Below are positions 48,350-56,464 of a DNA stretch of 64,000 nucleotides, in pieces. Both the position numbers and the translations under genes were made by a program. The notes under the pieces are model-generated. The model made no database searches and had not been told where the DNA came from. It saw only the letters and a program-made list of their open reading frames with translations. Within the stretch, counting starts at the first letter, position 1. Each line of letters starts with the position of its first letter. This DNA comes from Enemella evansiae (GTDB lineage Bacteria; Pseudomonadota; Alphaproteobacteria; Rhodobacterales; Rhodobacteraceae), in NCBI GenBank assembly GCA_017255395.1, contig JAFKDC010000005.1:124001-188000 (forward strand), written 5' to 3'.

Positions 48350-48943
48350 TCAGCCGCCTTTCTGGTCGTAGGCGGTGCCCCAGCCCCATGCGCCCGAGCC
48401 GAAGCCACGGGCCACGACGCGCTCGCGGTAGATCCCCGAGACCACGTCGCCGTCCCCGGCCAGCAGGGCCTTGGTGGAACACATCTCGGCGCAGATGGGC
48501 AGCTTGCCCTCGGCGATCCGGTTGCGCCCGTACTTCGAGAACTCTGCATTCGAGTTGTTCTCTTCGGGGCCACCGGCGCAGAAGGTGCATTTGTCCATCT
48601 TGCCGCGCGACCCGAAGTTGCCGGCCTGCGGATACTGCGGCGCGCCGAAGGGGCACGCGTAGAAGCAGTAGCCGCAGCCGATGCACAGGTCCTTGGAGTG
48701 CAGGACCACGCCTTCCTCGTTCTGGTAGAAGCAATCCACCGGGCAGACGGCCATACAGGGCGCGTCCGAACAGTGCATGCAGGCCACCGAGATCGAGCGT
48801 TCGCCCGGCTTGCCGTCCTGGATCGTCACCACGCGGCGGCGGTTGATCCCCCAGGGCACCTCGTGCTCGTTCTTGCAGGCCGTGACGCAGGCGTTGCATT
48901 CGATGCAGCGCTCGGCGTCGCAGAGAAACTTCGCTCTTGCCAT
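48350..48943 (-). CDS. fdhB: Formate dehydrogenase iron-sulfur (beta) subunit
   Basis: 197 residues. Four cysteine clusters for [4Fe-4S] centres: CIECNACVTACKNEHEVPWG, CMHCSDAPCMAVCPV, CIGCGYCFYACPFGAPQYP, and CTFC with a later CAEMC. Carries electrons from the molybdo/tungstopterin subunit to cytochrome b. No signal peptide, so it is presumably exported with FdhA by the Tat system. Lies 12 bp after fdhA. Confidence 0.94.
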   Translation of the reverse strand: MARAKFLCDAERCIECNACVTACKNEHEVPWGINRRRVVTIQDGKPGERSISVACMHCSDAPCMAVCPVDCFYQNEEGVVLHSKDLCIGCGYCFYACPFGAPQYPQAGNFGSRGKMDKCTFCAGGPEENNSNAEFSKYGRNRIAEGKLPICAEMCSTKALLAGDGDVVSGIYRERVVARGFGSGAWGWGTAYDQKGG

Positions 48944-48955
48944 ATCGTTCTCTCC

Positions 48956-51943
48956 TTATGCCGGCATGATCTTGCAGAGGGTGGCCTTGGTCTCCTGCAT
49001 CTGGGTGACCGAGTCGTAGCCATAGGTCTGCGCCGTGTTGGTGCTTTCGCCCAGGACATAGGGGTCGGCCCCGTCGGGGTATTTCGACCGCTGGTCCTCG
49101 CCCTGGAAATGGCCGCCGAAGTGGAAGGGCATGAAGGCCACGCCCTCGCCCACCCGTTCGGTCACCATCGCCATGACCTTGACCTTGCCGCCTTCCGGGC
49201 CTTCGACCCAGACATCGGCCCCGTCACGCACACCAAGGTTGTTGGCGTCGCGCGGGTTGATCTCGACGAACATGTCCTGTTGCAGTTCCGCCAGCCAGGG
49301 GTTCGACCGGGTCTCGTCCCCGCCGCCCTCGTATTCCACGAGGCGCCCCGAGGTCAGGATGATTGGATAATCCTGGCTGAAGTCGTTCTTCTGGATCGAC
49401 GCGTACATGGTCGGCACCCGCCAGAAGGACTTGTCCTCGTAGGTCGGGTAGTCGGCCACCAGATCGCGGCGGTTGGTGTACAGCGGCTCGCGGTGCAGCG
49501 GGATCGGGTCCGGGAAGGTCCAGACCACCGCACGCGCCTTGGCGTTGCCATAGGGCGCGCAGCCGTGGGCGATGGCAACGCGCTGGATGCCGCCGGAAAG
49601 GTCGGTCTTCCAGTTCACGCCGCCGACAGCCGCAGCATAGTCGCTGGGGCGGTCACCCTGCTGCGAGGTCTCGCCGACCTCCGCCTGGCCCTCGTCGGCC
49701 TCTTCCGGGGCCTCGTAGCCCGCGACACGCTCGATCACCGCGCGCTCTTCGGCGGTCAGGTCGCTGTCCCAGCCGAGGTCGATGAGCATCTGCATGGTGA
49801 ACTCGGGGTAGCCGTCGGGGATTTCCGACCCGACCGGGGCCACGCCCTCGGCCAGCAGGTTGTCGCCCTCGTGCTCGACGCCGAAACGCGCCCGGAAGCC
49901 CATGCCGCCCTGCGCCACCGGCAGCGAGACGTCATAGAGGTTGGCCGACCCGGGGTGATTCATCTCGGCTGTGCCCCATGCGGGCCACGGCATCCCGTAG
50001 AAGTCGCCGTCGCAGGGTCCGCCCAGCGCCCGCAGCGTCGTGCGGTCGAAGGTGTGCTGGTTGGCCATATGCTTCTTCAGGCGCTCCGGGCTTTGCCCGG
50101 TGTAGCCGATCGTCCACATGCCCTTGTTGAACTCGCGGGTCAGATCCTCGACCACCGGCTCTCCGTCGACCACCTCGATGTTGCGGAACATGCGGTCCGC
50201 AAAGCCGAACTTGGTGGCGAACTTGTGCATGATCGTGTGATCCGGCAGCGATTCGAACAGCGGAGCGACCACCTGCTCGCGCCATTGCAGCGAGCGGTTG
50301 GACGCGGTGACCGAACCCCGGGTCTCGAACTGCGTCGCGGCGGGCAGCAGGTACACGCCGTCGGTGCGGTCGTGCAGCACCGCCGAGACGGTGGGATAGG
50401 GGTCCACCACGACCAGCAGGTCGAGCTTTTCCATCGCGCCCTTCATCTCGACCAGACGGGTCTGAGAGTTCGGCGCGTGACCCCAGAACACCATCGCGCG
50501 GGTGTTGTCGGGCTGTTCGAGGTTCTCCTTGGCTTCGAGGACACCGTCGATCCACCGGCTGACAGGGATGCCGGTGATGTTCATCATCGCCTTGTCCTTG
50601 CCGTCCGCGCCTTTCATGGTCGTGAACCGGCCGGCGAGGTAATCGAAATCCTCTTCCCAGACGCGCGCCCAGTGCTGCCAGGACCCCTTGGACAGGCCGT
50701 AGTAGCCCGGCAGGGTATCGGCCAGAACGCCAAGGTCCGTGGCGCCCTGCACGTTGTCATGGCCGCGGAAGATGTTGGTGCCGCCGCCAGAGGTGCCCAT
50801 GTTGCCCAGCGCAAGCTGCAGGATGCAGTAGGCGCGGGTGTTGTTGTTGCCGTTCGAGTGCTGGGTGCCGCCCATGCACCAGATCACGGTGCCGGGACGG
50901 TTGTTGGCCAGCGTCATGGCCACGCGCTTCAGCTGCGAGCCCGGGGTGCCGGTGACACGCTCGACCTCTTCGGGCGTCCACTTCATCACCTCTTCGCGGA
51001 TCTGGTCCATCCCCCAGACACGGGTGCGGATGAACTCCTTGTCCTCCCAGCCGTTGTCGAAGATGTGGTAGAGGATGCCCCAGACCAGCGCGACGTCCGA
51101 ACCGGGACGGAAGCGGACGTATTCGTCCGCATGCGCGGCGGTGCGGGTGAAACGTGGATCGCAGACGATCAGCGGGGCGTTGTTCTGCTCCTTGGCGCGC
51201 AGGACGTGCAAGAGCGAGACGGGGTGCGCCTCGGCCGGGTTGCCGCCGATGATGAAGATCGCCTTGGAGTTATGGATGTCGTTGTAGCTGTTGGTCATGG
51301 CGCCGTAGCCCCATGTGTTCGCAACACCCGCAACGGTGGTCGAGTGGCAGATCCGCGCCTGGTGATCCACGTTGTTCGTGCCCCAGTAGGCGGCGAACTT
51401 GCGGAACAGGTAGGCCTGCTCGTTCGAATGCTTGGCAGAGCCCAGCCAGTAGACAGAATCCGGCCCGCTTTCCTCGCGGATCGACATCATCTGGTCGCCG
51501 ATCTCGTTGATCGCCTCGTCCCACGAGATGCGGACCCATTCTCCGGCGACCTTCTTCATGGGATACTTCAGGCGGCGCTCGCCATGGGCGTGCTCACGCA
51601 CCGAGGCGCCCTTGGCGCAGTGGGACCCCAGGTTGAAGGGGCTGTCCCAGCCGGGTTCCTGACCCGTCCAGACGCCATCCTGCACCTCTGCCACGACGGT
51701 ACAGCCGACCGAGCAATGTGTGCAGACGGATTTCTTCAGCTCCACGGCGCCGGTCGCGGCGGCGGTGGCGGCGCTGGCCTGCTGGACGGTTCCGCCCGTC
51801 GCGGCAATGGCGGCAAGGCCGCCGATGGCCAGACCGGACCCGCGCAGGAAGGCGCGGCGGTCGACCGAGGCATTCGCGGCCTCGGACAGGATCGAAGTCC
51901 GCTGGGGGCGTCTCGCTACCCCGTTGGTCTTTTTCCTAAGCAT
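48956..51943 (-). CDS. fdhA: Formate dehydrogenase catalytic (alpha) subunit, Tat-exported, Cys-type
   Basis: 995 residues, bis-MGD oxidoreductase. The twin-arginine signal DRRAFLRGSGLAIGGLAAIA (about 28-47) directs export. One [4Fe-4S] cluster uses Cys 74, 77, 81 and 109. The metal ligand is Cys 199 followed by His 200 in ARICHSTTVAG, so it is cysteine- rather than selenocysteine-type. C-terminal molybdopterin-binding part has INPRDANNLGVRDGADVWV. Oxidises formate to CO2 at the periplasmic face. The Cys-type chain can use Mo or W in the family; the neighbouring tungstate and molybdate importers leave both open. Confidence 0.95.
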   Translation of the reverse strand: MLRKKTNGVARRPQRTSILSEAANASVDRRAFLRGSGLAIGGLAAIAATGGTVQQASAATAAATGAVELKKSVCTHCSVGCTVVAEVQDGVWTGQEPGWDSPFNLGSHCAKGASVREHAHGERRLKYPMKKVAGEWVRISWDEAINEIGDQMMSIREESGPDSVYWLGSAKHSNEQAYLFRKFAAYWGTNNVDHQARICHSTTVAGVANTWGYGAMTNSYNDIHNSKAIFIIGGNPAEAHPVSLLHVLRAKEQNNAPLIVCDPRFTRTAAHADEYVRFRPGSDVALVWGILYHIFDNGWEDKEFIRTRVWGMDQIREEVMKWTPEEVERVTGTPGSQLKRVAMTLANNRPGTVIWCMGGTQHSNGNNNTRAYCILQLALGNMGTSGGGTNIFRGHDNVQGATDLGVLADTLPGYYGLSKGSWQHWARVWEEDFDYLAGRFTTMKGADGKDKAMMNITGIPVSRWIDGVLEAKENLEQPDNTRAMVFWGHAPNSQTRLVEMKGAMEKLDLLVVVDPYPTVSAVLHDRTDGVYLLPAATQFETRGSVTASNRSLQWREQVVAPLFESLPDHTIMHKFATKFGFADRMFRNIEVVDGEPVVEDLTREFNKGMWTIGYTGQSPERLKKHMANQHTFDRTTLRALGGPCDGDFYGMPWPAWGTAEMNHPGSANLYDVSLPVAQGGMGFRARFGVEHEGDNLLAEGVAPVGSEIPDGYPEFTMQMLIDLGWDSDLTAEERAVIERVAGYEAPEEADEGQAEVGETSQQGDRPSDYAAAVGGVNWKTDLSGGIQRVAIAHGCAPYGNAKARAVVWTFPDPIPLHREPLYTNRRDLVADYPTYEDKSFWRVPTMYASIQKNDFSQDYPIILTSGRLVEYEGGGDETRSNPWLAELQQDMFVEINPRDANNLGVRDGADVWVEGPEGGKVKVMAMVTERVGEGVAFMPFHFGGHFQGEDQRSKYPDGADPYVLGESTNTAQTYGYDSVTQMQETKATLCKIMPA

Positions 51944-52118
51944 GTTTCTCTCTCCCTTGCTCGCGCGGACCCATGTCCATGCTTGCTTGGTTGGGGCTCA
52001 TGACCTTGGCAGTCGGGCGTCACGCAACCAGTCGCCTTGGTCGGTTCTTGTGCCGGGTCCGCGCGCTGCGGGCCTTGCGGTGTTATTGGGCGCCTCGGCG
52101 CCGGTCTTGTTTGGTCGC

Positions 52119-52157
52119 GCAGCTTGTCCGAAAACCGGTTCCCACTTTTCGGGCTGC
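52119..52157. repeat. RIME-like palindromic element upstream of fdhA
   Basis: CCGAAAA (52128-52134) and TTTTCGG (52146-52152) are exact inverted arms around CCGGTTCCCAC, with outer GCAGC/GCTGC arms (52119-52123, 52153-52157). The core CCGAAAACCGGTTCCCAC followed by TTTTCGG matches a dispersed intergenic repeat common in rhizobia and relatives (as I recall it). It lies in the 220-bp gap between the small Tat-protein gene and fdhA, ending 7 bp past the latter's upstream neighbour's stop. Confidence 0.65.
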
Positions 52158-52163
52158 ACTCCC

Positions 52164-52349
52164 TCAGAACTTCGCGCTGGCGAAATACGCGCGGGTGTGC
52201 GCGGTGTCCTGCATCCGATCGGACGACAGGTCGGGCTCGGCGGCCTGCGCCTCTTGCCCGGCGGTCGCCACGGCAACCGCTGCCGCGGGTGCCGCCGTTC
52301 CGGCCAGCTTGAGGAAATCACGGCGCGATGCGCCTTCTTCCTTCTTCAT
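52164..52349 (-). CDS. Small twin-arginine protein of formate dehydrogenase loci
   Basis: 61 residues: MKKEEGASRRDFLKLAGTAA is a twin-arginine signal, followed by a short tail (DLSSDRMQDTAHTRAYFASA). This is the small 'formate dehydrogenase region TAT target' family always found next to fdhA. ATG 52349 follows GAGGAGG; an adjacent TTG is less likely. The role is unknown: an assembly or export helper for FdhA is usually supposed. Expressed as part of the operon between the TorD-like chaperone and fdhA. Confidence 0.85.
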   Translation of the reverse strand: MKKEEGASRRDFLKLAGTAAPAAAVAVATAGQEAQAAEPDLSSDRMQDTAHTRAYFASAKF

Positions 52350-52425
52350 CAAGAGCCTCCTCTTCTTGGTGTTGCAGCGCCTTGGCGCCAGAAATGCCGG
52401 CAGTCCGACCGGCGGTTAAAAATCC

Positions 52426-53028
52426 CTATCCGCCCATGCGGAAGGCCTCTGCCTCGATCTCGACGAAGCAGCGGCCGATGGTGCCCACGGGCGCGTAGAA
52501 GACAGAGTTCTTCGCGCCTTCGAGGTCGGCAAAGAAGTGCCCCGCCCAAGGCGCGATATGCTTGTTGAAGAAGTCGCGCTGCTGTCCCAGTGACGCGGGC
52601 GCACCGAAGCGGCCCACGATCAGCGCGCCCATCATCTCCATCAGGCTGGCGATATTGTCCTCGGGTTCGAAGACGGTTTCGGCCCGCGCCAGCCCCTGTG
52701 CGCGCATGTCCTGCCGCAGCACCGCCAGCGGCTTCTCGTTCAGGAAGCCGGTCAGGTAGAAGGACGCGTAGGGCAGAAGCTCGCCGCGCCCCAGCCCGAT
52801 GAAGAGCTTGTTGTACTCGGAAGCGACAGACCGCGGCTTCGTCACCTTGGCCATCTTGGCCAGCGTGGTGATCGCCTGCCCCAGGGGGCCCGCGTCGCCC
52901 GACAGGCTGGCGGTCTGGGCCAGCAGCATCTCGTCCGGCGGGCCCGACAGGATCAGGCCCAGAAAATTGTAGAGATCGGCGCGGAGGCGGTCTTCCTCGG
53001 CAATCTGAGGCGCGGTTGCGGCGGTCAT
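52426..53028 (-). CDS. TorD/DmsD-family chaperone
   Basis: About 200 residues, all-helical TorD-like protein. EEDRLRADLYNFLGLILSGP at the N-terminus and the central VASEYNKLFIGLGRGELLPY and PYASFYLTGFLNEKPL are family features. Such chaperones hold the immature Mo/W enzyme, guard its Tat signal and help cofactor insertion; FdhA is the evident client. ATG 53028 overlaps the DUF3306 gene's stop by ATGA. A longer frame reaches 53370 but only inside that gene. Confidence 0.87.
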   Translation of the reverse strand: MTAATAPQIAEEDRLRADLYNFLGLILSGPPDEMLLAQTASLSGDAGPLGQAITTLAKMAKVTKPRSVASEYNKLFIGLGRGELLPYASFYLTGFLNEKPLAVLRQDMRAQGLARAETVFEPEDNIASLMEMMGALIVGRFGAPASLGQQRDFFNKHIAPWAGHFFADLEGAKNSVFYAPVGTIGRCFVEIEAEAFRMGG

Positions 53029-53612
53029 GACGCTCCTTCCAGCGGGTCGAATGTGAAACGCATCCGGCGCGAGGCGACCGGGACCGGGTCGGCCTCCGGC
53101 GCCACTGCGGCGGGGCCCGGCGCGGCGGTCACCTGCACGGCCTCCTGCGGGGCTTCGTCGCCTTCGGGCGCGGCCTCGGGGGCCTCGTCGACATCCGGCT
53201 CGGGCTCGGGCGTGGCAACGGCGGGCTTGAGGTCGGCGAAGGTATCCACCAGCCCGCGCCCGACCTTGTAGAGCGTCTTGACCTCCTGCCCCTCGTAGGC
53301 GGCAGCGGTGAAATCGCCGTCGTAGTCGTTCAGCCCGTCCACGCAGGCCAGCACCGGGTTCGATTTCCACAGGGCGCGCAGCGCGCGGGTCTTCAGCCGC
53401 TGCGGCAGCGCGGCCTTGAGGAAGGCCTGCACCTGCTCGCCGCTGACGATATCCTCGGGCAGGGGCAGCCCGGCCTCGGCCAGCAGCTCCTCGTCCGACC
53501 GCTCGGCCAGCGCCTGCTCGGCGCGGGCCTGAACGGCGGCCTCCTGCTCGGCCTCTTCGGCGCGATGCTCGGCCTGAACGGCAGCACGGCGGCGGGACCA
53601 GAAATCGCTCAT
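53025..53612 (-). CDS. DUF3306 protein of formate dehydrogenase loci
   Basis: 195 residues. A charged coiled-coil-like N-terminus (RRRAAVQAEHRAEEAEQEAA), a central conserved part (IVSGEQVQAFLKAALPQRLK, ALWKSNPVLACVDGLNDYDG) and a low-complexity Pro/Glu/Ala tail. DUF3306 genes occur with DUF3305 beside respiratory formate dehydrogenases; the function is not established. It overlaps both neighbours (ATGA type), so synthesis is coupled to the chaperone. Confidence 0.82.
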   Translation of the reverse strand: MSDFWSRRRAAVQAEHRAEEAEQEAAVQARAEQALAERSDEELLAEAGLPLPEDIVSGEQVQAFLKAALPQRLKTRALRALWKSNPVLACVDGLNDYDGDFTAAAYEGQEVKTLYKVGRGLVDTFADLKPAVATPEPEPDVDEAPEAAPEGDEAPQEAVQVTAAPGPAAVAPEADPVPVASRRMRFTFDPLEGAS

Positions 53613-54178
53613 ATCAGACGCCCCCGCTTCAGCGCCGGAGAGGCGTAGACATCCGCCGCCTTGCCGACGCGCGGATCGCCGATGCCGTCCTGCGTGAGGT
53701 CGGTGCGCTTCTTGTCGCGCTTGCGTTTGACGAAAGTCTCTTCGCGGTAATGTTCCTCGACGAATTCCTGCACCCAGGCCACCAGCCCGGCGGGCATCGG
53801 CACCTTCTCGACCACCTCTTCACCGCTGTCGGTGTAATCCTGCGCCTCGTAGGGCGAGGCCGTCACCAGCAGCACCTCGTAGGGGAAGTCCTGCCCATGG
53901 ACCGCGCGCATGACGACGTAAAGACTGGGCACCGCGATTGACAGCCCGTGCAGATAGGCCTCGGCCTCGGCGCCGTGCAGTTCCAGAACCGGGGTCGCGG
54001 CGTGGTATTCCACGGCATCGCCCTCGCGGCGCATCTCTTTCCACGCGGCGGGCGCGGCGCCCGGCAGGACGGCGGAACAGGTCCAGTGCCACTTTGCCCA
54101 ACGCGTGACGCCGGGCGTGCGGCGCAGGACCACACCCACCGGCAGGGTACGATAGGCTTTCGGGTTGTGGTGGATCAC
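53609..54178 (-). CDS. DUF3305 protein, first gene of the formate dehydrogenase operon
   Basis: About 189 residues. GTG 54178 (then IHHNPKAYRTLPVGVVLRRT) follows AAGGAGG and is preferred to an upstream extension to 54286. Conserved parts include VTRWAKWHWTCSAVLPG and LELHGAEAEAYLHGLS. The C-terminus is basic (FVKRKRDKKRTDLTQ). DUF3305 proteins are soluble and co-occur with FdhA; a role in maturation is guessed from company, not shown. Heads the ten-gene minus-strand operon running to 44266. Confidence 0.8.
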   Translation of the reverse strand: MIHHNPKAYRTLPVGVVLRRTPGVTRWAKWHWTCSAVLPGAAPAAWKEMRREGDAVEYHAATPVLELHGAEAEAYLHGLSIAVPSLYVVMRAVHGQDFPYEVLLVTASPYEAQDYTDSGEEVVEKVPMPAGLVAWVQEFVEEHYREETFVKRKRDKKRTDLTQDGIGDPRVGKAADVYASPALKRGRLI

Positions 54179-54517
54179 GGGTTCCTCCTTGGCTCTACCC
54201 TTGCAAAATACAGGCCTTTTGCGAAAGCGGATTTGTACGCCATCGTATTCCATTCGCGCTTTGCGGTCATTTTGACCGGCCCTCAACCGGGCGCCGGGAC
54301 AGCTTGGCCAATGTGTCCATCACGACTGTTTCGCTCAGGAAACGGGCAGAGTGTGAACGACCGAATCACCGGACCCGAAGCAGGGGGCGGGCAAGGCCGG
54401 GTGCGGAGCCGAGGGCGGGGGAAAGCGGTTGTGAGGCCACCCGAATCATGTGTAGCTAGCCGCCTATCCAGGCAGCGGGCACAGCATTCGACGGCGCCCT
54501 CACCAAGAGGAAGATCC
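54179..54517. other. Divergent promoter region of the formate dehydrogenase locus
   Basis: 339 bp between the DUF3305 gene (minus) and the ferredoxin-like gene (plus). It contains GCAAAA (54203-54208) inverted with TTTTGC (54217-54222), 25 bp upstream of the GTG start of DUF3305, in a locally AT-richer stretch. No gene is apparent. No -24/-12 (GG-N10-GC) element stood out, in keeping with the regulator's missing GAFTGA loop. Confidence 0.5.
54203..54222. promoter_or_regulatory. Inverted repeat GCAAAA-N8-TTTTGC before the formate dehydrogenase operon
   Basis: Exact 6-bp arms around an 8-nt spacer, 25-44 bp upstream of the first operon gene's start codon. Candidate operator; the binding regulator is unknown, with the operon's own response regulator the first suspect. 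Confidence 0.4.
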
Positions 54518-56464
54518 ATGGCCAAGACGCTGATAACATGCGATTGTCTGGGCACGCAGACCATCGACGCAGAGGCCCTTTCGCAGGCCACCGGCTGTGA
54601 CGTGCGGCCTGCCTGTTCTGCCCTCTGCACCACCCAGATCGACCGCGCGGCAGAGGCCCTGACGCAGGGTGACACGATTTTCTGCTGCACCCAGGAGGCG
54701 GCGGTCTTCGAGGCCCTCGCCGAGGAACTGGCGGTCGCCCCGCCCCCCCTGCTGGACCTGCGCGACCGCGCCGGGTGGAGCGACGATCCCGCCCCGAAAC
54801 TGGCCAAAATGTCCGCGCTGACCGCCGAGGCCCTGCTGCCCGCCGCGCCGGAAAAGACCATGGACGTGATTTCGGGCGGGCTGTGCCTGATCCTTGGTGC
54901 GTCCGAAGTGGCCCTGCCCGCAGCCGAGGCGCTGAAGGACCACCTTGGCGTCACGGTGCTGCTGCCCGAAGGCTCTGACATCCCCGACACCCGCGCCTAT
55001 GACGTGCTGACCGGCCAGCTGCGCCGGGCCAGGGGCGCTTTGGGTCAGTTCGAGGTGGTCATCGACGCCTTGCGCATGGTGGAACCCGGCGGGCGCGGCC
55101 CGCTGACCCTGACCGAGCCGCGCGACGCCGGGGTCTCGGAATGCGATATCCTGCTGGACCTGCGCGGCGCCACGCCGCTGTTCCCGGCGCATGAAAAGCG
55201 CGAGGGCTACCTGCGCGCCGACCCGGGCCACGCCGCGGCGGTCTCTGCCGCCGTGCTGGCGGCCTCGCACCTGACCGGGACCTTCGAGAAGGTGCTGCAC
55301 GTGCGGATGGAGCCCCTGCTTTGCGCCCATTCCCGCGCCGAGCAGACCGGCTGCACGCGCTGCCTCGACCTCTGCCCCACCGGCGCGATCACCCCGGCGG
55401 GCGAGCATGTCACCGTCGATCCGATGATCTGCGCGGGCTGCGGCGCCTGTTCCGCCGCCTGCCCTTCGGGCGCGATCACCTATGACGCCCCGCCGGTGGA
55501 CGAGATCATGCGCCGCGTGCAGACCCTTGCGCAGGCCTACCTCAAGGCGGGCGGCACCGCGCCGCGCCTGTTGGCGCATGACGCCCACGGCGCAGAGATG
55601 ATCCGCCTTGTCGCGCGCCATGGCGCGGGCCTGCCCGCCGACGTGATCCCGCTGGAGCTGCCCAAGCTGGGCGCCTTCGGCCATGCCCAGATCGTCGCCG
55701 CTCTGGGGGCCGGGTTTGCCTCTGTCAGCCTGCTGCCCGGCCCGGGGTTCGAACGCGAGGCAGTGGAGGCACAGGTCGCGCTGGCCCGCGCCATCGGCGG
55801 CGACGCCGTCGTGCACCTGCTGGAGCCCGCCGACCCCGACGCGATGACCGACGTCCTCTATAGCGAAGAAGCCCCGGCCCCGGTCGCGCAGCCGGTCCGC
55901 CCCATGGGCACGCAGCGCCAGATCACCCGCCTTGCGGCCCGCGCGCTGCACCCAGGGACCGAGGTGCTGACCCTGCCCGCGGGCGCGCCCTACGGGGCTG
56001 TTCTGGTGGATCAGGACGCCTGCACGCTCTGCCTGTCCTGCGTCTCGCTCTGCCCCTCGGGCGCGCTTGGCGACAACCCCGACCGGCCCGAGCTGCGCTT
56101 TCAGGAGGACGCCTGCCTGCAATGCGGCCTCTGCGCCAATATCTGCCCCGAGGATGCCATCACGCTGCAGCCGCGCCTCGACCTGACGCAGGCCGCGCTG
56201 TCACAGCGTGTGTTGAAGGAGGAAGAACCCTTCCCCTGCATCGAATGCGGCGCGCTCTTCGGCGTGAAATCCACCATCGAGCGGATCACGGAAAAGCTGT
56301 CCTCGCATGCGATGTTCGCGGGCGACAAGCTGCGGATGATCCAGATGTGCGACGATTGCCGGGTGAACGCGCAGTTCCACGCCGAGGACAACCCCTTCGC
56401 GGGCAAGGAACGTCCGCGCCCGCGCACCACCGACGACTACCTCAGCAAGCGGCGCGATCACTGA
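54518..56464 (+). CDS. Multi-cluster 4Fe-4S ferredoxin protein (NapF-like)
   Basis: About 648 residues, cytoplasmic. The N-terminal region has Cys-rich CDCLG and CSALCTTQ. A first ferredoxin pair starts at Cys 279 (CTRCLDLCPTGAI, then CAGCGACSAACPSGAI). A second starts at Cys 502 (CTLCLSCVSLCPSGAL, then CLQCGLCANICPEDAI). A C-terminal CIEC/CDDC pair (574/577 and 611/614) looks like a zinc or rubredoxin-type site. ATG 54518 follows AAGAGGAAG. Divergent from the formate dehydrogenase operon; probably an electron-transfer or maturation partner. The exact role is unknown. Confidence 0.82.
   Translation: MAKTLITCDCLGTQTIDAEALSQATGCDVRPACSALCTTQIDRAAEALTQGDTIFCCTQEAAVFEALAEELAVAPPPLLDLRDRAGWSDDPAPKLAKMSALTAEALLPAAPEKTMDVISGGLCLILGASEVALPAAEALKDHLGVTVLLPEGSDIPDTRAYDVLTGQLRRARGALGQFEVVIDALRMVEPGGRGPLTLTEPRDAGVSECDILLDLRGATPLFPAHEKREGYLRADPGHAAAVSAAVLAASHLTGTFEKVLHVRMEPLLCAHSRAEQTGCTRCLDLCPTGAITPAGEHVTVDPMICAGCGACSAACPSGAITYDAPPVDEIMRRVQTLAQAYLKAGGTAPRLLAHDAHGAEMIRLVARHGAGLPADVIPLELPKLGAFGHAQIVAALGAGFASVSLLPGPGFEREAVEAQVALARAIGGDAVVHLLEPADPDAMTDVLYSEEAPAPVAQPVRPMGTQRQITRLAARALHPGTEVLTLPAGAPYGAVLVDQDACTLCLSCVSLCPSGALGDNPDRPELRFQEDACLQCGLCANICPEDAITLQPRLDLTQAALSQRVLKEEEPFPCIECGALFGVKSTIERITEKLSSHAMFAGDKLRMIQMCDDCRVNAQFHAEDNPFAGKERPRPRTTDDYLSKRRDH

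Noticed and set aside
48956-51943. Selenocysteine in formate dehydrogenase
   Set aside because: The ligand position reads as a normal Cys codon (residue 199 before His 200) and no in-frame TGA interrupts the gene.
47966-52003. A 1345-codon open frame on the plus strand opposite fdhA, fdhB and cytochrome b
   Set aside because: It mirrors strongly coding GC-rich genes on the minus strand; its translation is low-complexity Arg/Val/Ala/His-rich with no domain. Antisense openness is expected at this base composition.
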